From Sediminispirochaeta sp. (GTDB lineage Bacteria > Spirochaetota > Spirochaetia > DSM-16054 > Sediminispirochaetaceae), in assembly GCA_011046055.1 (NCBI GenBank), contig DSBN01000045.1, positions 1 to 7,509 on the forward strand: a stretch of DNA of 7,509 bases, read 5' to 3'. This document shows, piece after piece, positions 1-6,172 of the stretch. The position numbers were made by a program, and so were the translations under genes. Every line of letters starts with the position of its first letter. Within the stretch, counting starts at the first letter, position 1. The notes beneath the pieces are model-generated. The model made no database searches and was not told the origin of the DNA. It saw nothing but the letters and a program-made list of their open reading frames with translations.

Positions 1-1
1 G

Positions 2-2728
2 GCGAGAGTTGTCCTGCGCAACTGCGGCAATATCGATCCCCAAAAAATCGACGACTATATCTCCGTGGGAGGATACTCCGCCCTGGCCAAAGTACTTCAC
101 GACTACAGCCACGAGCGGATCATAGAAGAGATGAAGGAGTCGGGCCTCCGCGGCCGCGGCGGGGCGGGCTTCCCCACCTGGCTCAAGTGGGATTTCACCC
201 GGCAGGCCACGGGTGAGGAGAAATACGTTCTGTGCAACGCCGATGAGGGCGACCCCGGCGCCTTCATGGACCGCAGCGTTCTGGAGGGAGACCCCCACAG
301 CTTGATCGAGGGAATGGCCATCGCCGCCTACACCGTCGGCGCTCAGCGGGGCTTTGTCTACGTCCGTGCCGAATACCCCTTGGCGGTGGCCCGCTTCAAC
401 ACCGCTTTGCAGCAGGCTCGAGAGGCCGGCCTGCTGGGAGAGCGCATTCTCGGCAGTGACTTCTCCTTCGATCTGGAGATCCGTATGGGCTCCGGTGCCT
501 TTGTCTGCGGCGAGGAGACCGCTCTGATCAACTCGATCGAGGGGAAACGGGGAGAACCCCGTCCGCGTCCTCCCTTCCCCGCCCAAAAAGGCCTGTGGGG
601 CAAGCCGAGCCTCTTAAACAACGTCGAGACCTACACCAATGTGCCGGCCATCATCAGCCGCGGTGCCAGTTGGTACAGCTCCTTTGGAACCGAAGAGAGC
701 AAGGGCACCAAGGTCTTCGCCCTGGCCGGAGCCATCAACATCAGCGGACTGGTGGAGGTACCCATCGGCACCTCCCTGGGCGAGCTGATATACGACATTG
801 GAGGGGGAATCCCCGGAGGCAAGAGCTTCAAAGCAGCGCAGATCGGCGGGCCATCGGGGGGCTGTATCCCGAAAGAGTACTTGAACGTCCCCCTGGACTA
901 CAACTCCTTAGCCGAGCTGGGTGCTATTATGGGTTCCGGCGGCTTGATCGTCATGGACGAAGACACCTGTATGGTCGACGTAGCACGTTACTTTCTGGAG
1001 TTCGTCCAAGAGGAGTCCTGCGGCAAGTGCACCCCCTGCCGGGTGGGCATCAAACGGATGCTCGAGATACTGGACCGCATCACCTCGGGTCAGGGAGAAG
1101 AGGAGGATATCCAAAGGCTCATCGACCTGGGCGAACAAATAAAGGACACCGCCCTCTGCGGTCTGGGACAGACCGCGCCCAATCCCGTCCTCTCGACCAT
1201 CCGGCACTTCCGACACGAGTACGAGGACCACATCCGCCACAAACACTGCGAAGCCGGCATCTGTCCCTCGCTGGTCAAAGCCCCCTGCCAGAGCTCCTGC
1301 CCCGCCGCGGTGGATGTACCGGGTTTTATCTCCCTGGTGGGAGAAAAACGGTACGCCGAGGCGCTGCGACTGCACCGCGAACGCAACCCCTTCGCCGCGG
1401 TCTGCGCCCGGGTCTGCTTCCATACCTGCGAAGAAAAGTGCCGCCGCAGCAGCATCGACGACCCGGTGGCCATCCGCGCCATCAAACGGTTTATGGTGGA
1501 TCAGGAGGTGACGATCCAACTGCCCGAGATCAGAGAAAACGAGGCCAACGCTCGGAGAAAAATTGCCATAGTCGGAGCGGGTCCCGCCGGACTCTCCTGC
1601 GCCTACTTCTTGGCCCGTCTGGGCTACCGCCCCACCATTTTCGAAGCCGAGTCCCGTCCCGGAGGCATGATGGTCCAGACCATACCAGCCTACCGCCTAC
1701 CCCGAGAGACTCTGGCCCGGGAGATCCGGATGATCGAAAACATGGGGACCACCATCGTCACCGATACGAAGCTGGGCCGCGACTTCTCCCTGGAAGACCT
1801 GCGGGACCAAGGTTACGAGGCGGTCTTTCTCGGTCCGGGAGCTCCAAAAAATATGGAGATGGGTATTCCCGGTGAAGACGCCGAGGGAGTAGTTCAGGGA
1901 ATCGATTTTCTCAAACAGTACAACATCCGCGGCTCCGTCCCGGTGGGTAAGAAAATAGTTGTCATCGGCGGGGGAAACGCCGCAATCGACGCCGCCAGAA
2001 CCGCCCTCAGGCTCGGCGCCGAGGAGGTGAGCATTCTTTACCGCAGAACCAAGGACCAAATGCCCGCCTACGCCGAAGAGATCGAAGACGCCCTCCTGGA
2101 GGGAATCAAACTCAAGCCCCTCACCCAGCCGATCGCCGTCGAGAAAGACGACCAAGGCAGGGTTCGGGGGCTCACCTGCGCCTGCATGAGTCTGGGAGAC
2201 TTCGACCGCAGCGGCCGTCGTCGGCCGACCCAATCCGACCAGGAGAACTTTTTCGTCGAAGCCGATCAGATTATCGTCGCCATCGGCCAAAGATTGGAGA
2301 CCGAGCATATCTTCGGGAACCTGGACGTGCACATCGGCACGCACCGTTTCATCGCCACCGACCCGATCAGCGGCCAGACTTCGGTGCCTTGGATCTTCGC
2401 TGGAGGCGACGCGGCCAGCGGTCCGGTGTCGGTGGTCTCGGCGATCGCCGAAGGAGAGAGGGGGGCCGTAGGCATAGACCAGTATCTCACCGGTGAACAG
2501 CACGCCTTCTGGCGCCGAGAGAAGGTGGTCCACACGAACTACGACCCCGACGCCGACCCGGTTCCCTACCCACGGGAGAAGCTTCCGGTAATCGCCCCGG
2601 ACCGACGGGCCAACAACTTCGACGAAGTAGAACGGGGCTGGTGCGAGAGCGTAGCCATACGCCAGTGTGAGCGTTGTCTGCGCTGCGACTACGGCAAAAT
2701 CACGGTAAGCATGGGGGAGGAGATATGA
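2..2728 (+). CDS. hydB: HydB/NuoF-like NADH-FMN subunit fused to GltD/NfnB-like NADPH-FAD module (5' partial)
   Basis: This is the diaphorase subunit of a cytoplasmic [FeFe]-hydrogenase, passing electrons between NAD(P)H and HydA. The gene enters from the left: codons upstream of the GTG at 65 continue in frame and encode RNCGNIDPQKIDDYI, a conserved NuoF segment, so that GTG is internal. About 908 residues are visible (residue 1 = codon at nt 2). In order: RGRGGAGF (50-57) and NADEGDPGAFMDR (79-91) form the NADH/FMN site. C340, C343, C346 and C386 match the NuoF [4Fe-4S] ligands. CEAGIC (416-421) is HydB-like. Then a GltD-type module begins: CQSSCP (429-434), C468/C472/C476/C480, FAD motif GAGPAG (525-530), nucleotide motif GGGNAAIDAAR (from 656) with YRR (680-682) suggesting NADPH, and AGGDAASGP near the end. 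It ends with CERCLRCD. The terminal two-cluster ferredoxin region of classical HydB is absent. It overlaps hydA by 4 bp. No gltB-like gene is visible, so a glutamate synthase role is unlikely. Confidence 0.95.
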   Translation, partial: ARVVLRNCGNIDPQKIDDYISVGGYSALAKVLHDYSHERIIEEMKESGLRGRGGAGFPTWLKWDFTRQATGEEKYVLCNADEGDPGAFMDRSVLEGDPHSLIEGMAIAAYTVGAQRGFVYVRAEYPLAVARFNTALQQAREAGLLGERILGSDFSFDLEIRMGSGAFVCGEETALINSIEGKRGEPRPRPPFPAQKGLWGKPSLLNNVETYTNVPAIISRGASWYSSFGTEESKGTKVFALAGAINISGLVEVPIGTSLGELIYDIGGGIPGGKSFKAAQIGGPSGGCIPKEYLNVPLDYNSLAELGAIMGSGGLIVMDEDTCMVDVARYFLEFVQEESCGKCTPCRVGIKRMLEILDRITSGQGEEEDIQRLIDLGEQIKDTALCGLGQTAPNPVLSTIRHFRHEYEDHIRHKHCEAGICPSLVKAPCQSSCPAAVDVPGFISLVGEKRYAEALRLHRERNPFAAVCARVCFHTCEEKCRRSSIDDPVAIRAIKRFMVDQEVTIQLPEIRENEANARRKIAIVGAGPAGLSCAYFLARLGYRPTIFEAESRPGGMMVQTIPAYRLPRETLAREIRMIENMGTTIVTDTKLGRDFSLEDLRDQGYEAVFLGPGAPKNMEMGIPGEDAEGVVQGIDFLKQYNIRGSVPVGKKIVVIGGGNAAIDAARTALRLGAEEVSILYRRTKDQMPAYAEEIEDALLEGIKLKPLTQPIAVEKDDQGRVRGLTCACMSLGDFDRSGRRRPTQSDQENFFVEADQIIVAIGQRLETEHIFGNLDVHIGTHRFIATDPISGQTSVPWIFAGGDAASGPVSVVSAIAEGERGAVGIDQYLTGEQHAFWRREKVVHTNYDPDADPVPYPREKLPVIAPDRRANNFDEVERGWCESVAIRQCERCLRCDYGKITVSMGEEI
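2713..2722 (+). promoter_or_regulatory. Ribosome binding site of hydA inside the end of hydB
   Basis: The purine-rich GGGGGAGGAG contains GGAGG ending 4 nt before the ATG at 2725. It decides the hydA start: in-frame codons upstream of 2725 lie inside hydB and lack a comparable site. The ATG overlaps the hydB stop as ATGA, which suggests translational coupling. Confidence 0.8.
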
Positions 2729-4497
2729 TAGATATTCAGATTGATCAGAGTACGGTACAGGTCCCCGAGGGGAGTACGATCCTCGAAGCGGCTCGCGCCG
2801 CGCAGATAGATATCCCCACACTCTGCTATCTCGAGGGTATGGCACCGCTGGGCGCCTGCCGTATGTGCGTGGTAGAAGTAGAAGGGGCGAAAAACCTGGT
2901 CGCCTCTTGTTCGACTCCGGTCAGAGAGGGGATGAAGGTCAGAACCAACAGCGCCCGGGTGAGAAATGCCCGCAAGATGGTCATCGAACTTCTACTCAGC
3001 GAACACGACGGCGACTGCCAGATCTGCGAGCGGGGCGAGGATTGCGAACTCCAGGAGACCGCCAACCGCCTCGGGGTACGGGGTATCACCTACGACGGGG
3101 AGAAGCCTCGACGCTACCTCGACGAGAGCACTCCGGCCCTGCAGCGGGATACCGCCAAGTGCATCAAGTGTCGCCGCTGCATGGAGGTATGCAAATCAGT
3201 TCAGAACGTGGGCGCCCTGGCCGCGCAGTACCGGGGCTACGCCACCGTCATCGGACCGGCCTTCGCCCAAAACTTGGCCGATGTGGTCTGCGTCCAGTGC
3301 GGCCAATGTGCCGCGGTCTGCCCGGTGGGCGCCATCACCGAACGGAGCCACATTCCGCAGGTATGGGAGGCATTGGAGGACCCGGAAAAGCACGTAGTGG
3401 TCCAGACCGCCCCGGCGATCCGCGCCGCCCTCGGGGAAACCCAGGGCTACGAACCGGGCACCCTAGTCACCGGTCAAATGGTCACCGCCCTGCGCAAGCT
3501 GGGTTTCGACGGGGTCTTCGACACCAACTTCGCCGCCGATCTGACCATAATGGAGGAAGGCACCGAGCTGCTAACCCGGCTTAAGACGGTCTTGGAGCAG
3601 AATAAAGAGGCGCCCCTGCCCCAGTACACCTCCTGCTCCCCCGGCTGGATCAAGTTCGCCGAGCACTTCTACCCGCGGATCCTGCCCAACATTTCCACCT
3701 GCAAATCACCGCAGCAGATGTTCGGCGCCATGGCCAAGAGCTACTACGCCGAGCAGCGGGGGATCGACCCGGCGAAGATCGTGGTCGTCTCGGTGATGCC
3801 CTGTACGGCGAAGAAGTTCGAAGCCCAACGCCCAGAGATGAATTCCAGCGGCTTCAGTGATGTGGACTTCGTGCTCACCACCCGCGAGTTGGGGCAAATG
3901 ATCAAAGAGGCGGGGATTGACTTCGACCGATTGGCACCGGACGGCATGGACTCTCCCCTGGGGCTCTCCTCCGGAGCGGCGGATATTTTCGCCAACACCG
4001 GGGGGGTGATGGAAGCCGCGGCGCGGACGGTCTACGAAATCGTAACCGGGCGTGAACTGCCCATGGAAAACCTCCACATCAGTCCGATCATGGGACTCGA
4101 CGGGCTGAAAGAGGCGTCGTTGAAAATCGAGAATACCCTCCCGGAGTGGTCGTTTCTGGAGGGGGTAGAACTCAAAACCGCGGTCGCCCATGGGCTGGGA
4201 AACGCTTCAAAGCTGATCGAACGAGTCGTCTCCGGGGAGGCGGAGTACCACTTCATCGAAGTGATGACCTGCCCCGGCGGTTGTATCGGCGGCGGTGGTC
4301 AGCCACGGTTCACCACCGATGAAATACGAAAACGACGTATCCAGGCGATCTACGCGGAGGACGAGGGCAAAGCCCTGAGAAAGTCGCACGAGAACCCTGC
4401 AATCAAAGAGATTTACGAGAAGTATCTCGGAACCCCTCTCGGCGAAAGAAGCCACCACTATCTGCACACCAAGTATCAGCCGAGAACACGGGTATAA
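2725..4497 (+). CDS. hydA: [FeFe]-hydrogenase catalytic subunit HydA (590 aa)
   Basis: Catalyses reversible 2H+ + 2e- = H2 at the H-cluster, as the electron terminus of the HydB complex in the cytoplasm. Residues counted from the ATG at 2725: C34, C45, C48, C62 ([2Fe-2S]); H94, C98, C101, C107 (His-ligated [4Fe-4S]); C146/149/152/156 and C189/192/195/199 (two ferredoxin-type [4Fe-4S]). The catalytic domain has L1 TSCSPGW (302-308), L2 MPCTAKKFE (C360) and L3 EVMTCPGGCIGGGG (C516, C520). The proton-path residues known from Clostridium pasteurianus CpI are present: E278, E281, R285, C304, S324. This is the M3-type architecture, close in length to CpI (574 aa). It lacks the extra C-terminal [2Fe-2S] region of the longer Thermotoga HydA. 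There is no signal peptide. Oddity: L1 has Ser305 where the canonical motif has the cluster-ligating second Cys. Translation ends at a tandem TAATAA. HydE, HydF and HydG would be needed for maturation and are not in the window. Confidence 0.97.
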   Translation: MIDIQIDQSTVQVPEGSTILEAARAAQIDIPTLCYLEGMAPLGACRMCVVEVEGAKNLVASCSTPVREGMKVRTNSARVRNARKMVIELLLSEHDGDCQICERGEDCELQETANRLGVRGITYDGEKPRRYLDESTPALQRDTAKCIKCRRCMEVCKSVQNVGALAAQYRGYATVIGPAFAQNLADVVCVQCGQCAAVCPVGAITERSHIPQVWEALEDPEKHVVVQTAPAIRAALGETQGYEPGTLVTGQMVTALRKLGFDGVFDTNFAADLTIMEEGTELLTRLKTVLEQNKEAPLPQYTSCSPGWIKFAEHFYPRILPNISTCKSPQQMFGAMAKSYYAEQRGIDPAKIVVVSVMPCTAKKFEAQRPEMNSSGFSDVDFVLTTRELGQMIKEAGIDFDRLAPDGMDSPLGLSSGAADIFANTGGVMEAAARTVYEIVTGRELPMENLHISPIMGLDGLKEASLKIENTLPEWSFLEGVELKTAVAHGLGNASKLIERVVSGEAEYHFIEVMTCPGGCIGGGGQPRFTTDEIRKRRIQAIYAEDEGKALRKSHENPAIKEIYEKYLGTPLGERSHHYLHTKYQPRTRV

Positions 4498-4518
4498 TAA
4501 CTATCAATTAAAAAGCAT

Positions 4519-4544
4519 AGCCTCGGCCCGGACGGGTCGAGGCT
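4519..4544. terminator. Bidirectional rho-independent terminator between convergent genes
   Basis: A GC-rich inverted repeat pairs 4519-4529 with 4534-4544: 11 bp including one G-T pair, loop GGAC. On the + strand it is followed by TTATTTATT, and on the - strand by ATGCTTTTTAATT. It sits 22 nt after the first hydA stop and 3 nt after the stop of the leftward coiled-coil gene, so it can serve both. Confidence 0.85.
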
Positions 4545-4547
4545 TAT

Positions 4548-5696
4548 TTATTGATCCTTTTCACTTGGCGCCTGTTCATCACCCTCGTTCACAATCCGGC
4601 GAAGATCTTGCAGACGCATATTGTCGGAGCCCAGTTCGTCTTTCAGCTGAGAAGCATAATCCTTGTCTTCGGCGATCCGTTTCTCCAGCCGAGCTATCTG
4701 TTCTTCTTTCTTCTTCATCTCACCCTGCAGCTCCTCTATCTCCAGCTGAGACTGCAGGTTGTTCACCGCTTTTTCATGGGTCTCTTTTTCCGCTTGGAGC
4801 TCACCGATTCGGTCGAGGACCTGCTTGGTCTCCTCGGGAACGCTCTCTTCCAGACCCGGCTGCAGCAGATAGGCTTTGCCGAGCTCTAAGCTCAGGTGGG
4901 AGAGCTTCTCCTGCTGCTGTTCCAAGCTCTGCTCCAAATTCCGCAGCTCCTTCTCAGGGTCGCTATCCGCGATCATACTCTGAAGCTCTTCTTCAAGACT
5001 GTCCCGCCGAGTATTGAGCTCCTGACGACGTTCGTCGCGTTCGGATTGACTGTCTTCTTGCTGCTTGAGGCTGGTGGTCAGACTCTGGACCTGCTCGTCG
5101 GGGATCTCATTCAGCATCTCTCCGGCCAAGAGCTTCTCTCCGATTATGGGAAACTCTTCCTGCTGACGTTTTTCCTGACGCAGAATCTGTTTCCTCAAGA
5201 CTCCTATTTTGGCCGTACCGGTAAACTTTTTCAAGATATTCTTATCCTGACGTTGGGACTCTATCTCTTGGACCTGGCGTTCTTTCTCTTCGATTTCCCT
5301 GGCTAACTGATCTATCCGTCGAAAGAGATTCTCAAACTCGTGATCCTCCAATCCCCCAGACGAGTATACCCGATAGGTGTTTGAGGCTATCGAGGCGACC
5401 AGCTCGCGTCGGTTACTCAAATAGATCCGCTCCTCTTCGGTGAGCGCTTTCAGCTCCTCTTCGATCTCCTGCAGACTCCGTTGATCCTGCTGTATTTTCT
5501 TCTGCTTGCTCTGTATCTTGCTGATTTCCTTCCCAATCTGCTGCCCCTGGTTGTAGAGTTCTTGCAGTTCCGGGAGTTCACATTTCTTACGGGCCAGTAT
5601 TTTTTGGCCCAACTCACTGGTTTGATTCTGAATCGAGGCTTCCAGCTGATCTATCGATTTCTGGTGTTGATGAATTTCCGTTTTTCTTCTGTCCAT
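4548..5696 (-). CDS. Coiled-coil protein of unknown function (382 aa)
   Basis: I do not recognise a family. Apart from short interruptions the protein is made of Glu/Gln/Lys/Leu-rich heptad-like helix. There is a long coil at about 1-100, a short possibly folded patch near 101-125 (NTYRVYSSGG), a coil to about 150, a more basic and hydrophobic patch near 151-200 (KKFTGTAKIG, FPIIGEKLLAGEML), and another long coil at about 201-365. It ends in an acidic tail. There is no signal peptide, membrane segment, Walker A motif or other catalytic motif; the single Cys is at 39. The layout suggests an elongated, perhaps antiparallel or oligomeric, cytoplasmic scaffold, but that is inference. The start at 5696 is supported by AGGAG 6 nt upstream. 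It lies 16 bp after the small acidic gene and is probably co-transcribed with it. Its GC content looks lower than that of the hydrogenase genes, partly because of many Gln, Lys and Glu codons. The long Leu-rich frames on the opposite strand are its shadow. Confidence 0.85.
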   Translation of the reverse strand: MDRRKTEIHQHQKSIDQLEASIQNQTSELGQKILARKKCELPELQELYNQGQQIGKEISKIQSKQKKIQQDQRSLQEIEEELKALTEEERIYLSNRRELVASIASNTYRVYSSGGLEDHEFENLFRRIDQLAREIEEKERQVQEIESQRQDKNILKKFTGTAKIGVLRKQILRQEKRQQEEFPIIGEKLLAGEMLNEIPDEQVQSLTTSLKQQEDSQSERDERRQELNTRRDSLEEELQSMIADSDPEKELRNLEQSLEQQQEKLSHLSLELGKAYLLQPGLEESVPEETKQVLDRIGELQAEKETHEKAVNNLQSQLEIEELQGEMKKKEEQIARLEKRIAEDKDYASQLKDELGSDNMRLQDLRRIVNEGDEQAPSEKDQ

Positions 5697-5702
5697 AACA
5701 CT

Positions 5703-5707
5703 CTCCT
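5703..5707 (-). promoter_or_regulatory. Ribosome binding site of the coiled-coil gene
   Basis: AGGAG on the - strand lies 6 nt before the ATG at 5696, within the 16-bp gap after the upstream stop codon. It fixes the start and fits a two-gene operon. Confidence 0.75.
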
Positions 5708-5712
5708 ATATT

Positions 5713-6090
5713 TTAAAGAGCTCTCCGTTCTACTACCTTGCCCATTATATAAGTCAACAGCGATTCATCCAGCTCGGTTCCGAACTCCGAAACCAACTCT
5801 CCTATTTGATGCCAATCCTCTTTTCGGAACGGATCACGACGATCGTCCAGATCTTCGTGGATCAAATCGACTAGGTCCGGCAAGAGGTTCGCGCGTTCGG
5901 CCAGTTCATCGGCTGATACGATCTCTTTGTCAAAGAAAATTAAAAACAGCTCCTCAAGGAACTCCTCAGGCACCCCCTTGATCGAAGAAACGAAGTCCCG
6001 TCTCAGCGCCTCCACCTTAGCCTCGGTCTCGGTTCCGGGGCTGTTGAGTCTGCTCCTCACCAATTTAAAAAACTTATCTCCCGCGTCCAT
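5713..6090 (-). CDS. Small acidic protein of unknown function (125 aa)
   Basis: I do not recognise a family. The protein is rich in Glu, Asp, Leu and Phe, appears mostly alpha-helical, and has no Cys, signal peptide or membrane span. Seen segments include a Phe-rich helix (FLEELFLIFFDKEI, about residues 40-53) and acidic helices after it (DLVDLIHEDLDDR). I chose the ATG at 6090 (MDAGDKFF), giving 125 residues. A TTG at 6126 would add 12 residues (CFHPWGITFIH and so on), but these do not look like coding sequence and have no ribosome binding site. The ATG at 6090 also lacks a good Shine-Dalgarno sequence at the normal distance: the nearest G-run is about 16 nt away. The stop is 16 bp from the downstream coiled-coil gene, so the two products may act together. 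The reading frame is open and unshadowed by a better gene, which supports it as real. Confidence 0.72.
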   Translation of the reverse strand: MDAGDKFFKLVRSRLNSPGTETEAKVEALRRDFVSSIKGVPEEFLEELFLIFFDKEIVSADELAERANLLPDLVDLIHEDLDDRRDPFRKEDWHQIGELVSEFGTELDESLLTYIMGKVVERRAL

Positions 6091-6128
6091 ATGGATAAAT
6101 GTAATACCCCAGGGATGAAAACACAAGA

Positions 6129-6150
6129 GGGAGAAAATTTTAATTTCCCC
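6129..6150 (-). terminator. Possible weak terminator after the ompA-like gene
   Basis: Reading on the - strand, GGGGAAA can pair with TTTCTCC (7 bp, one G-U) around a 7-nt A/T loop, followed by CCTCTTGTGTTTTC. The stem is AT-rich at its tip and the T tract is interrupted. It could be an attenuating or leaky terminator between the ompA-like gene and the two downstream genes, or only a chance inverted repeat. Confidence 0.3.
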
Positions 6151-6172
6151 TTTAATCCCCCCTCCGGTACGA

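Noticed and set aside
65..67. GTG at 65 as the true start of hydB
   Set aside because: The in-frame upstream codons encode the conserved RNCGNIDP segment of NuoF, so the gene begins outside the window.
595..1875. 426-codon open frame on the + strand inside hydB
   Set aside because: Its Arg/Gly/Pro/His-rich low-quality product overlaps the clearly conserved NuoF-GltD frame; it is a GC-driven shadow.
2674..2724. Upstream in-frame extension of hydA by 17 codons
   Set aside because: It would overlap hydB by over 50 bp. The extra residues do not resemble a [2Fe-2S] domain start, and ATG 2725 has a strong ribosome binding site and begins a typical ferredoxin-like domain.
1697..2845. 382-codon open frame on the - strand across the hydB/hydA junction
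   Set aside because: It is antisense to conserved FAD/NADPH motifs and the hydA start, and the product has no recognisable motif or supported start.
3706..4191. 161-codon - strand frame within hydA
   Set aside because: It is antisense to the H-cluster domain with its conserved L2 motif; no ribosome binding site and no motif.
4493..4498. TATAAT at the end of hydA as a promoter
   Set aside because: It is made by the Val codon and the stop, has no -35 at the right distance, and leads straight into a terminator.
4551..5981. Leu/Phe-rich + strand frames resembling membrane proteins (4551-4889, 4896-5306, 5481-5981)
   Set aside because: They are antisense readings of Glu/Gln/Lys-rich coiled-coil codons, which give Leu/Phe-rich shadows; they have no supported starts and break into pieces.
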